A DNA stretch of 64,000 nt, taken from contig DKOR01000013.1 in assembly GCA_002470825.1 (NCBI GenBank), positions 62,001 through 126,000 on the forward strand, given 5' to 3'. The position numbers and the translations under genes were made by a program. A model generated the notes under the pieces. That model saw only the letters and a program-made list of their open reading frames with translations. It had not been told where the DNA came from and searched no databases. Origin of the DNA: Thiotrichaceae bacterium UBA7357 (GTDB lineage Bacteria > Pseudomonadota > Gammaproteobacteria > Eutrophobiales > Eutrophobiaceae). Position 1 is the stretch's first letter. Every line of letters begins with the position of its first letter. Below, piece after piece: positions 9,123 through 17,988 of the stretch.

Positions 9123-9872
9123 TTACGTTAATTTTTCTGGGTGAGAATAGAAGGGTGTTTTCTTTAGCCACAACTTCATAGCCTGCAAATAGATAGTACT
9201 GATAACTTTTATCGTCATGAATGGGTATACAAATAATACTCTACTCAATTGAAAGCCAGTAATTCTTTGCCTTTTTAAGTTCATAGTGGCATTGAAACAT
9301 TTTTTATTATTCTTAATACTATCCATATTGACCATCAAATTTTCACCTGGTTTTGGTAATTGCCATTGATAAACATAATCCATTTCCATAAATGGTGAAA
9401 CATGAAATGATTTTAAGAAGCAATAGACATCGGAGCCATACTCCAATTCAGATTTATCAAGCACATAGCAATGCGTTTCTCCCCATGGTGTGTTATGCAC
9501 TTCAGCAACGATATATTCAAGTTCGTTACCCTCATCATTCCAACAATAATAAAAACTTACGGGATTCATGCAATAACCAAAATAGCGTAAGTGAGTAAGC
9601 AACCTAATAGGACCAGAATGTTCTCGCCCTGTTTTTTCCTTGATAATTTGTCGTATGCTTTTGTCCAATGGTGCATTTTTATCACCAGCATGATCTTTTC
9701 GTCTAAACCATGCTAAAGCCGGACGTTTCGATGACCACAATAGATTAGTATCGAATAGCTCTGGTAACTCGTCCAAGTCGAGATACATCATATATAAACT
9801 GTAGCAAAAATAATGATTATGTGGTGATAATCGATTATGAGACACCAACCCTTCATAGATACAGCTATTCAT
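9123..9872 (-). CDS. DUF1365 family protein
   Basis: Cytosolic 249-residue DUF1365 protein. The N-terminal YEGLVSHNRLSPHNHYFCY, the RLLTHLRYFGYCMNPVSFYYCW core and HVSPFMEMDYVYQW are diagnostic. The family nearly always accompanies a flavin amine oxidase-like protein and a Cfa-type methyltransferase; its biochemical role is not established. The start overlaps the stop of the flavin oxidoreductase by four bases, so the two are coupled. Confidence 0.88.
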   Translation of the reverse strand: MNSCIYEGLVSHNRLSPHNHYFCYSLYMMYLDLDELPELFDTNLLWSSKRPALAWFRRKDHAGDKNAPLDKSIRQIIKEKTGREHSGPIRLLTHLRYFGYCMNPVSFYYCWNDEGNELEYIVAEVHNTPWGETHCYVLDKSELEYGSDVYCFLKSFHVSPFMEMDYVYQWQLPKPGENLMVNMDSIKNNKKCFNATMNLKRQRITGFQLSRVLFVYPFMTIKVISTIYLQAMKLWLKKTPFYSHPEKLT

Positions 9873-11122
9873 ACGGTTAGTGTCTGGTTATAAGAAGCGC
9901 ATACTGCTAGTGCGCTTCGCACACCATCCTCATGAAAGCCATAACCCCAATAGGCTCCACAATAGGAAATGCCTCGTCGTCGGATTAACTTCTCATGCTG
10001 AGATTGTACAAGATCTCTACCGGGCTGAAATATTGGATGGTAATAATGAATACGTCGAATTATTTTATCTTGATCGATCTGTTCAGATTGGTTAAGTGAA
10101 ACATTATAGATCTTCTCACTCTCAATACCCTGTAACATGTTCATATTATAACTTACTGAAGCATAATCTTTTTCAGTTGCTGGTATTCTATAATTCCAAC
10201 TTGCCCAAGCTCTTTTATTATCTGGAAGAATACAAGTATCGGTGTGCAAGATTGCTTCATTATATTGATATTTAAAAATCTCCAACATATTATTTTCTTC
10301 AGGCTCAATATTTTTTACAAGTTGACGACTGGTGTCAGCATGTGTTGCGAGGATAACCTCATCAAATAATTCAGTTATACCACTGCTAAGCATCAATTCA
10401 ACCTGATTATTTTTTCGGGTTACACTAACCACACTTTTATTTAAATGAATCTTTTCACTATAACCCTTTGTCAGTGGTTCTATATATTTACAGGAGCCTC
10501 CTATTACAGTTCGCCATTGTGGACGATCGTTAACTTGTAACATGCAATGATTATCCAAAAACTCCAAGACAAACTTGATAGGAAAGCTACGAAAATGTCC
10601 TGCTGGACTGGACCATAAAGAAGCGCCTAAGGGAATTAGATAATATTCAATAAACTTCTCAGAGTATTTATTCTGCTTTGCAAATTCAGCGACTGTAATT
10701 TTGTCATCAATACCATTACGCAATAATACGGGAGATTCATCATTGAATCGCATGATGTCTTTCAACATACGCCAAAACTCTAGATTAAGAATATTTCTAC
10801 GCTGACTAAATACACGATTAATATCACTGCCATTATATTCTAAACTCGTCTTTTCACAATGAACGCTGAAACTCATATCTGATTTACGACTCTCTATGTT
10901 CAAGACATCAAACAACCTACATAGATTTGGATAGTTCTTTTTGTTGAAAACAATGAAGCCAGTATCAACAGGAATTTCTTTTTTACCTTCTTTTACAAGA
11001 ATTGTATTGGTATGCCCACCAATATAATTATTAGCGTCGAATACATGCAAGTCATGTTCGCGATGCAACACATATGCGGCTGTCAAACCTGAAATGCCAG
11101 TACCGACTATAGCTATCTTCAT
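9869..11122 (-). CDS. FAD-dependent amine-oxidase-fold oxidoreductase
   Basis: Flavin oxidoreductase of the NAD(P)-binding/amine oxidase fold, 417 residues. The N-terminal dinucleotide motif is KIAIVGTGISGLTAAYVL, followed by an acidic residue (HVFDANNYIGGHTNT) that binds the FAD ribose; the C-terminal ISYCGAYWGYGFHEDGVRSA closes the flavin site. By analogy with neighbours of Cfa-like enzymes it probably oxidises or reduces an acyl chain. It sits between the desaturase (four-base overlap) and DUF1365 genes. Confidence 0.87.
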   Translation of the reverse strand: MKIAIVGTGISGLTAAYVLHREHDLHVFDANNYIGGHTNTILVKEGKKEIPVDTGFIVFNKKNYPNLCRLFDVLNIESRKSDMSFSVHCEKTSLEYNGSDINRVFSQRRNILNLEFWRMLKDIMRFNDESPVLLRNGIDDKITVAEFAKQNKYSEKFIEYYLIPLGASLWSSPAGHFRSFPIKFVLEFLDNHCMLQVNDRPQWRTVIGGSCKYIEPLTKGYSEKIHLNKSVVSVTRKNNQVELMLSSGITELFDEVILATHADTSRQLVKNIEPEENNMLEIFKYQYNEAILHTDTCILPDNKRAWASWNYRIPATEKDYASVSYNMNMLQGIESEKIYNVSLNQSEQIDQDKIIRRIHYYHPIFQPGRDLVQSQHEKLIRRRGISYCGAYWGYGFHEDGVRSALAVCASYNQTLTV

Positions 11123-12072
11123 TGCCGTCGACCTTCCTCCATAATATGTGCCGGCACTGGTTTTAGATCTTTAACTAGGCCAAGCAAAGCAAGCATATTA
11201 ATCAAAATAAAACTGACGTCTATTTCGCCACGATAAAAACCTTGTCGTGTTGCAGCTGGATAACGGTGATGGTTATTATGCCAACCTTCACCAAGAGTTA
11301 AGAAGGCTAACCAGATGTTGTTTCGACTATCATCATTTGTATCAAATCTACGATTACCAAAGACATGTGCTAGTGAATTAATAGTGTAGGTAGCATGATA
11401 AAGAATTAACGTTGATACAAATCCTCCCCATACTAGAAGTTGTAGCCCGCTAGTATTAAAAGCAGGAAAATTCACCGCCAAAAATCTACCTAAAAGATAA
11501 CATGCTAAGAATAGTAGCAAAAAAGGCACCCAATCAAATTTTTCTAAAAGTCTAAGCTCAGGATATTTAAGCAAATCTTTTATACGGTCTTCATGCAAGG
11601 AGAAATTACCTCGACGCAAAAACCAAAGCATATGACTATTCATAAATCCATTCCTCGGCGAATGCGGATCGATTTTTGTATCTGAATTCATATGGTGGCC
11701 TCGATGATGGCTTGCCCACCATAACGGGCCACGTTGCCCAGCCGTACAACCCAAAAAAGCCATTAGAAATTGGACTGGTCGCGACACCAAATAAGTGCGA
11801 TGAGAAAAATATCGATGATAGAACGCAGTAATAAAAAACATCCTGACAAAATATAATACCAACATTATAAGAACAGCAACCGAGCTAATAGACACATAAA
11901 ATACACTCAAGCAAGCGATATGCATAACAATAAAAACTATGAGTCTAAAAGTATCGATCTGGTCATTCTTTTCATCGCTTAGATCTTTATAAAGTGAGCT
12001 ATCGTTAGATATCCATCGCCAAATATTTTTAGCAATACTAGTATTTTCTAGTGTTTTTATATGCTCTCTCAT
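11119..12072 (-). CDS. Fatty acyl desaturase (delta-9 type)
   Basis: Integral membrane di-iron desaturase, first gene of the lipid operon. The three histidine boxes are intact: HRYFSH (86-91), HHRGHH (122-127) and HNNHH near residue 282, with hydrophobic pairs around residues 43-80 and 173-220. It introduces a double bond into an acyl chain, providing the substrate that the downstream Cfa-type methyltransferase modifies. An AGGA ribosome-binding site lies upstream. Whether it uses acyl-CoA or phospholipid-bound chains is not visible. Confidence 0.9.
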   Translation of the reverse strand: MREHIKTLENTSIAKNIWRWISNDSSLYKDLSDEKNDQIDTFRLIVFIVMHIACLSVFYVSISSVAVLIMLVLYFVRMFFITAFYHRYFSHRTYLVSRPVQFLMAFLGCTAGQRGPLWWASHHRGHHMNSDTKIDPHSPRNGFMNSHMLWFLRRGNFSLHEDRIKDLLKYPELRLLEKFDWVPFLLLFLACYLLGRFLAVNFPAFNTSGLQLLVWGGFVSTLILYHATYTINSLAHVFGNRRFDTNDDSRNNIWLAFLTLGEGWHNNHHRYPAATRQGFYRGEIDVSFILINMLALLGLVKDLKPVPAHIMEEGRRQ

Positions 12073-12219
12073 AGATATCCTAAATTTTTATAAAGTTTAT
12101 AATATTGATCGTGAATAGCCAGTCGAGCAGATGTGAATTTTCTGTAAGGAAGAAAAAACATAATTTTATTTTGATGAAGCCTCAGGAAAATTAATTTTTA
12201 CTTTAGTGCCAAAACCTAA

Positions 12220-12573
12220 TTAACTATCAATATCAATGGACCAGCGAAACCGCTCAGACAACATTTTAACGAGAGTCAAACCTACCCCATAACTATCACA
12301 ATGTATATTTTTAGCATGTTGAAATGGTTTGAATATTATTTCAACATCTTCTTTTGCGATTCCGTTACCACTGTGTGCAATAATGAGATTATTCGCCACT
12401 CAAGGATAATAGCATCATAATCATTCTTTCTTTAGAGCAAAGTGTAAGCCAGTTAGGCCATCGGCAACATCGTCCATGACATAATCGCTTCGTTCAAGAT
12501 ATTTACATACCATTTTGGCAATATCATGATGATCATCTATAAGCAGTAGATGACCCTCATTATTTACAAACAT
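12220..12573 (-). pseudogene. Decayed two-component system: response regulator receiver fused by deletion to histidine kinase end
   Basis: Two remnants lie nose to tail on the minus strand. At 12573-12421 an ORF starts MFVNNEGHLLLIDDHHDI and runs to VADGLTGLHFALKKE, the first half of a receiver domain (acidic pair DD, then the ADG loop), ending in a stop. A frame change then gives NDYDAIILE, the beta-3 strand with Glu where the phospho-accepting Asp belongs. Then, at 12399-12220, comes a histidine-kinase ATPase tail: HSGNGIAKEDVEIIFKPF (G1 and F boxes) and YGVGLTLVKMLSERFRW (G2 box), then a stop. The DNA-binding domain and the kinase sensor, dimerisation and N-box parts are missing. It lies directly upstream of the lipid operon, which it may once have controlled. 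Confidence 0.82.
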
Positions 12574-12946
12574 CACTTAATCTCTTGTATTTTAGAGATA
12601 AAATATTACACAACTATTTATCTGACGACTATGTGAATTTTAGTTGTTCATTGTTAATTTTGTATCAAAATGGTCTTGAAATAACATCTGAATTTAAGTG
12701 ATCGCAACTATCTCTTAATTTACTCGTCGTATATACCTGACGATGTAACATTAATTTGAGAGGTTTTATTGACGATGTAAATATCTGCAACATGGCAATA
12801 AAAGCTATAAACTGATTAATTATAATCTAATTAAAGGCAATCGCCAGACGAGTTGAGTGTTCCATCGGATACAGACAATAGGTATACTTTTGCAGATTGA
12901 TTATAGAAAATCTCCGAAAATTTAGAATACACCCTGAGGATGAACA
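12574..12946. other. Intergenic region upstream of the di-domain cytochrome gene
   Basis: AT-rich non-coding DNA between the dead regulator and the cytochrome gene. It should hold the cytochrome promoter; a good ribosome-binding site (TGAGGATGAACAATG) ends it. No RNA gene or further remnant was recognised. Confidence 0.45.
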
Positions 12947-13753
12947 ATGAGTAAAGAAGAAGATCAAATATTTTTTAAAAATTTTTCACTATCACTTGGC
13001 TTTATCGCCGTAATGATGGTGGTGTTTTTTGTTGTCGCACAATATGCGGCTTCAGACGATGAAGCAGATGCCAAAATGCGGTCAACAAAAGTGGCTAAAC
13101 TGACAAAACCCGTAGGACAAGTTACGCCCCTCGGCGAGGAGATTGAAGTAATTATTGAAGAAGTGGTCGATAATGTAGTGATAGCAAGTGGAGATGTTGG
13201 TAAAACAGTATATGAAGGATTATGTGTGAATTGTCATGGTATTCCGGCAATGGCAGCCATGATTCCACAAACAGGTGACGCAGTTGCGTGGAGCGCACGT
13301 ATCGAAAAAGGTAACGACATACTTTATGACCATGCGATCAATGGTTTTGTTGGTGATATGGGTATGATGCCAGGTAGGGGTGGAAACTTAGATCTAAGTG
13401 ACGATGAAATTAAGGCCGCCGTAGATTACATGGTAAGTCAAGTTCGTTTAGCGCCGGCTGATACAGTAATTGAGCCCGAATCAACTCCAATAACTGATGC
13501 AGGCAAAACGGTATATGAAGGCTTATGTGTAAATTGTCATGGTGTTTCTGCACTTGCATCAATGATTCCTCAGACAGGTGACGCACTTGCATGGAGTCCA
13601 CGTATCGAAAAAGGAAACGACACACTTTACGATCATGCAATCAATGGTTTTGTTGGTGATATGGGTATGATGCCAGGTAAAGGTGGTAATTTAAATCTAA
13701 GTGATGATGAAATTAAGGCTGCCGTAGATTATATGGTTAAACAGGCTCTTTAA
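12947..13753 (+). CDS. Membrane-anchored cytochrome c with two duplicated c5-like domains
   Basis: One uncleaved N-terminal membrane helix (about residues 12-34) is followed by an acidic linker and two almost identical monoheme domains. Each begins GKTVYEGLCVNCHG (heme Cys93/Cys96/His97 and Cys194/Cys197/His198) and ends NGFVGDMGMMPG plus LSDDEIKAAVDYMV, where a Met of MGMMPG is the likely sixth ligand. The domains resemble cytochrome c5/c555. The product should face the periplasm and pass electrons to or from the membrane chain. The near identity of the two halves indicates a recent internal duplication. Confidence 0.88.
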   Translation: MSKEEDQIFFKNFSLSLGFIAVMMVVFFVVAQYAASDDEADAKMRSTKVAKLTKPVGQVTPLGEEIEVIIEEVVDNVVIASGDVGKTVYEGLCVNCHGIPAMAAMIPQTGDAVAWSARIEKGNDILYDHAINGFVGDMGMMPGRGGNLDLSDDEIKAAVDYMVSQVRLAPADTVIEPESTPITDAGKTVYEGLCVNCHGVSALASMIPQTGDALAWSPRIEKGNDTLYDHAINGFVGDMGMMPGKGGNLNLSDDEIKAAVDYMVKQAL

Positions 13754-13777
13754 GTCTTTTGTATTGTGTAATACACA

Positions 13778-13806
13778 GAAGAGAGCTTATTCGCTCTCTT
13801 CTTTAA
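13778..13806 (+). terminator. Rho-independent terminator after the di-domain cytochrome
   Basis: A nine-base-pair stem GAAGAGAGC / GCTCTCTTC with a TTATTC loop, followed by a short T run, lies 25 bases past the stop codon. It may also end the convergent TRAP gene. Confidence 0.7.
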
Positions 13807-13833
13807 TCTCTCGAGGAATGTAAGTAGAGGTGT

Positions 13834-14937
13834 CTATTTTAATCTTAAACTCGTCTGATAAGATTCTTCTGATAATTTATCCCAACTCGCATAATTAGAT
13901 CGAAAATTTTCATAGGCATCATATACTCGTTTGAAAGTTGGACTAACCGCAGCTTCTTCATCAAGCGTTTCTTTGGTTAGGAGTTTAAAGCTTAATAATA
14001 CCTCTTCTGGAAACTCCAAGATCTGTACATTTTGTTTCGTTTTTAGCTCAGTCAATGCTTGTTGGTTATGATATTCCATCTGTGCATAGATCCGTTCGCT
14101 TGTTGCCGCGGCTGCCATTTCGACAATTTTCTGCAAATCTTTTGGTAATAAGGACCATTTTGAATCATTGATCATCAGTTCAAAAACGGTACCCGGCTCA
14201 TGCCACCCAGGATAATAATAATAATTAGCAGCGCGATTGAGACCTAAACGCATGTCATGAAATGGCCCGACCCATTCAGTAGCATCAATAGTCCCACGCT
14301 CCAAAGCGGTATAAACTTCACTCGCTGCCATTAAAACTGGATTACCGCCTGCTTTTTTAAATACTTTGCCCCCCAGTCCCGGGATACGCATACGTAACCC
14401 CTTAATATCTTCCATTGATTTTATCTCTTTATTAAACCATCCACCCATTTGTACACCGGTGTTACCCATTGGAAATACCATTAGGTCGAATGGCTTATAA
14501 ATTTCATTCCAAAGTTCCAAACCACCTGCATTGTATAACCAAGCATTCATCCCTTTTGCAGTCATGCCAAATGGTACGGATGAAAAGAATTGCGCCTCGG
14601 GCACCTTTCCCGCCCAGTAATAGGGTGATCCATGGCCCATTTCAACAACACCATTTGAAACAGCATCAAATACTTGCAAAGCTGGGACAAGCTCACCACC
14701 CGCATAGACATGAATATCTAATCGATCGTTACTCATCGTACGCACATCGTCAGCAAATCTTTCAGCACCCTCCTGAAAGATTGGAAAATTAGCGGGCCAA
14801 GTCGTCACCATCTTCCACTTAAAGATTTTAGAGATATCAGTGCTAGCTTCAATACTAACTTCGGAATCAGTTGTCACACCACATGCAGTTAAAAAAATAG
14901 TGAATGATAAATAAATAAATAAAATGCATTTGTCCAT
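13834..14937 (-). CDS. TRAP-type solute-binding protein (DctP family), predicted lipoprotein
   Basis: Extracytoplasmic receptor of a TRAP transporter, likely for a carboxylate or alpha-keto acid. The mature part starts KWKMVTTWPANFPIFQEGAERFADDV and shows the central MRIPGLGGKVFKKAGGNPV and ATEWVGPFHDM segments (Arg and Trp ligand region) typical of the TakP-like branch. Unusually, the leader ends LTAC-G (Cys19), a lipobox, so the protein is probably lipid-anchored. The membrane subunits DctQ and DctM are not adjacent, so the receptor is orphaned within this window. Confidence 0.85.
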   Translation of the reverse strand: MDKCILFIYLSFTIFLTACGVTTDSEVSIEASTDISKIFKWKMVTTWPANFPIFQEGAERFADDVRTMSNDRLDIHVYAGGELVPALQVFDAVSNGVVEMGHGSPYYWAGKVPEAQFFSSVPFGMTAKGMNAWLYNAGGLELWNEIYKPFDLMVFPMGNTGVQMGGWFNKEIKSMEDIKGLRMRIPGLGGKVFKKAGGNPVLMAASEVYTALERGTIDATEWVGPFHDMRLGLNRAANYYYYPGWHEPGTVFELMINDSKWSLLPKDLQKIVEMAAAATSERIYAQMEYHNQQALTELKTKQNVQILEFPEEVLLSFKLLTKETLDEEAAVSPTFKRVYDAYENFRSNYASWDKLSEESYQTSLRLK

Positions 14938-14996
14938 AAGTTATTTTCGCCTTTAATGAATTCTGTTTTCTAGTCATATAATCTTTTACTGCGATT

Positions 14997-15551
14997 TCAG
15001 ACTACAGAGCCTCTGTTTATTTCCCAATATTTTAATTTTACTTCATCGAATTGTCGTTCAAGTGCTTCCAGTCCATTTTCTGCAATATATGCGCACTCAG
15101 AACTGCTTATAGGTATTAAACAAGCAACATGTGTATGATTAGTCGGTATTAAATCAAGTGCTTGATCAAACGAGTATGGTAATGATACTAACCAATTGTC
15201 ACAAAGTGCTCCTTCTAACCAAGGTTCACCGATCGGGACTGTATTGGTATATTCAAGGCCATGTTGCGAATGAAAGTAAGTCACCATCGCAAGCATCTGA
15301 ACCATGCGTTCCGTATTAACAGGAGATACAATAAAGAATTCATATCTACCAGTTATCTGATGATCAATTTTCGATGCCCCAACCGAACAATAAACCCACT
15401 GATCACATTTCATGCCTGGTGAAAACTTTATCACCTGAAACTCAGGGATGATGTCTTTAATAGGTCCTGTATTCCAAGTCATCAACTCAAAATCGTGTCC
15501 TTCAAAAAAAGTCTTAAAATGTTCAATAATATTTTCTATTTCTGATGCCAT
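14997..15551 (-). CDS. Suppressor-of-fused (SUFU) domain protein
   Basis: A 184-residue protein that I assign to the bacterial SUFU family from the run GPIKDIIPEFQVIKFSPG, the WVYCSVGAS strand, the YEFFIVSPV strand and the PYSFDQALDLIP/LIPISSSECAYI C-terminal half. In bacteria this domain is found alone or as an immunity protein against polymorphic toxins; no toxin gene is next to it here. It has no signal peptide. The gene stands alone between the TRAP receptor and uvrD, all on the same strand. Confidence 0.7.
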   Translation of the reverse strand: MASEIENIIEHFKTFFEGHDFELMTWNTGPIKDIIPEFQVIKFSPGMKCDQWVYCSVGASKIDHQITGRYEFFIVSPVNTERMVQMLAMVTYFHSQHGLEYTNTVPIGEPWLEGALCDNWLVSLPYSFDQALDLIPTNHTHVACLIPISSSECAYIAENGLEALERQFDEVKLKYWEINRGSVV

Positions 15552-15717
15552 AACTTTTTTCTTCCTAATTATTTGTACTTTGTTTTTAAAATTTAAGAAT
15601 GAGCTAGTTCACTCGAGTATTAAGCATCACACTTTGAGAAGCAAAATGTATATGCCTCGAGTATACGGTCATAGCAAAAGTGGTGAAACGAAGTAGTTGA
15701 ATAACATACTATTCTAA

Positions 15718-17883
15718 TCAGGCGAGCTGGAGATTTGCATAAGACGCTACCAACCACTTACTGCCTGCTTGCTCAAAGTTAACTTGTATACGCATATGCC
15801 CGCCGCTACCCTCAAGGTTGAGCACAATACCTTCGCCAAACTTAGCATGCCTCACACGCTGTCCAAGAGACAATGAGCCATCACTATTTGGTGCTGAGAC
15901 TTCACTTTTCTTGAATAATGACTCTGTAACACTACCTCCGAGACGAATGTCGTTAAGTAAATCGGAAGGGATTTCATCTATAAACCGCGATGGCGACGGA
16001 TAATAATCGGAACCATGCATTCGACGATGCTGTGCATGAGTTAATGTTAGTGTTTGTTTCGCACGTGTTATACCGACATAACAAAGTCGACGTTCTTCTT
16101 CCAATTGAACCAAGTCTTCACTACTGCGTTGATGTGGAAATAAACCTTCTTCCATACCCACAAGGTACACATCGGGAAACTCTAAGCCTTTTGCAGAATG
16201 TAAAGTCATCATATGCACACAATCAGAGCTATCGCCCGCCTGAGTTTCACCTGATTCTAATGCTGCGTGAGCCATGAAGGCGGATAAGGCATCCATCTCG
16301 GCAAGCTCTTCATCGTCGCCTATTTCAAACTCACCTGATGCAGTGACTAGTTCTTCCAGGTTCTCAACTCGCGCCAGGCCTTTTTCACCTTTGTCTTTTT
16401 TAAAATGTTCGATTAATCCACTTAATTGAATGATTTTATCAACATGTTCATCTAAAGTCGCTTCTGATTCAGCGGCAGTCATTTTCTGAATCAGATTAAC
16501 GAAATTTTCCAGAGCATTTAATGCGCGCGCACTCATTAGTCTATGCTCAACAATATGTTGTGCTGCTTTCCACAAAGAGCAATTGTCTCTTCTTGCCGTA
16601 ACGCGCAATTCTTCAACAGTCCGATTACCAATGCCGCGGGTTGGTGTATTGATGATTCGCTCGAATGAAGCGTCATCGTCTTTAAAACGAGCAAGACGAA
16701 CATAGGCGAGCGCGTCTTTAATCTCGGCACGTTCATAAAATCGCATACCACCATAAACACGATACGGTATACATGCTTGCATTAATGCTTCTTCAATAAC
16801 ACGTGATTGAGCACTAACACGATATAAAATGGCGTAATCATTAAATTCTTTGCCTTGTTCTGGTGCTCGACGAATTTGATCTATGACGTAACGTGCTTCA
16901 TCGGTTTCGTTATAGGCCATGTAAACACCAATGCGATCACCATCTTCACCATCGGTCCAAAGATCTTTACCCAAACGGCCATTATTCTTTGCAATCAGCT
17001 TATTAGCGGCCTTTAAAATAGTTGCTGTTGAACGATAATTTTGCTCGAGTTTTATTAACTTTGTATTATCAAAATCTCGTTCAAAGGCCTGCATGTTTTC
17101 AACACGGGCTCCTCTCCAACTGTAGATCGATTGATCGTCATCACCAACAGCAAATAAGGTGCTGCCTCTGCCCACCAACAATCTCAACCAACTGTACTGT
17201 AGTGTATTGGTGTCTTGAAACTCGTCAACTAGGACATGCTTAAACCGATGTTGATAATGTTTGCGAACAAGGCCTTGTTCGCGAAATAATTCAAAGGTAC
17301 GCAATAATAATTCCGCAAAATCAACCAATCCCGAGCGTTCACAGGCATCTTGATAGGCTTTATAAATCTGTACCATCTGCGCAATCGTCACATCCCCATG
17401 ATCATCAATATGTTCTGGTCTAAGACCTTCATCTTTGCGAGCATTAATATACCATTGCGCTTCTCTAGGCGGATATTGTGATTCATCTATCACCATCGAC
17501 CGTATCAAACGTCGGATCATGCGGAACTGATCTTCGCTGTCAATGATCTGAAAGCTCTGCGACAAACCCGCTTCTTGCCAATGTGCGCGCAATAAACGAT
17601 GCGCCAGACTGTGAAAAGTACCAACCCACATGCCTCTAATTGATTGACCTAATAAATTCTCAATTCGAGTGCGCATCTCTGCCGCAGCTTTATTGGTGAA
17701 GGTCACTGCCATGATACCGTATGGACTGGCCTGACCCGTTTCGATATACCAGGCAATCCGATGCACTAACACACGGGTTTTGCCACTACCAGCACCAGCT
17801 AAAACCAACATATTGCCAGCTGGTGCACCGACGGCTTCGCGTTGATCAGTATTCAGGGGGTCAAGCACATGAGAAATATCCAT
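15718..17883 (-). CDS. uvrD: DNA helicase II UvrD
   Basis: Superfamily 1A 3'-5' helicase for nucleotide-excision and mismatch repair. Walker A AGAGSGKTRVLVHRIAW, motif II DEFQDTN, motif III GDDDQSIYSWRGA, motif IV QNYRST, motif V THSAKGLEFP-like (LHSAKGLEFPDVYLVGMEEGLFPH) and motif VI EERRLCYVGITRAK are all intact. I use the internal Met at 17883 (MDISHVLDPLN), which aligns with the E. coli start and gives 721 residues; the in-frame ATG codons upstream would add nine unconserved residues. The C-terminal Tudor-like piece (RVRHAKFGEGIV) is present. Confidence 0.95.
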   Translation of the reverse strand: MDISHVLDPLNTDQREAVGAPAGNMLVLAGAGSGKTRVLVHRIAWYIETGQASPYGIMAVTFTNKAAAEMRTRIENLLGQSIRGMWVGTFHSLAHRLLRAHWQEAGLSQSFQIIDSEDQFRMIRRLIRSMVIDESQYPPREAQWYINARKDEGLRPEHIDDHGDVTIAQMVQIYKAYQDACERSGLVDFAELLLRTFELFREQGLVRKHYQHRFKHVLVDEFQDTNTLQYSWLRLLVGRGSTLFAVGDDDQSIYSWRGARVENMQAFERDFDNTKLIKLEQNYRSTATILKAANKLIAKNNGRLGKDLWTDGEDGDRIGVYMAYNETDEARYVIDQIRRAPEQGKEFNDYAILYRVSAQSRVIEEALMQACIPYRVYGGMRFYERAEIKDALAYVRLARFKDDDASFERIINTPTRGIGNRTVEELRVTARRDNCSLWKAAQHIVEHRLMSARALNALENFVNLIQKMTAAESEATLDEHVDKIIQLSGLIEHFKKDKGEKGLARVENLEELVTASGEFEIGDDEELAEMDALSAFMAHAALESGETQAGDSSDCVHMMTLHSAKGLEFPDVYLVGMEEGLFPHQRSSEDLVQLEEERRLCYVGITRAKQTLTLTHAQHRRMHGSDYYPSPSRFIDEIPSDLLNDIRLGGSVTESLFKKSEVSAPNSDGSLSLGQRVRHAKFGEGIVLNLEGSGGHMRIQVNFEQAGSKWLVASYANLQLA

Positions 17884-17988
17884 GGAACGGATTGTACGCA
17901 AAACCATCATACTATTGAATTAAACTGCTAAATGAATCGAACTGAATGTTAGAATGCTCATTTTATAAAGTATGAATAATAAATAATT

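Noticed and set aside
12088..12102. TTATAAA-G-TTTATAA palindrome just upstream of the desaturase
   Set aside because: Pure A/T arms in very AT-rich DNA; may be a promoter element but chance is a good explanation.
15590..15717. Short plus-strand frame upstream of uvrD stop
   Set aside because: Overlaps the start of the SUFU gene and shows no ribosome-binding site or homology.
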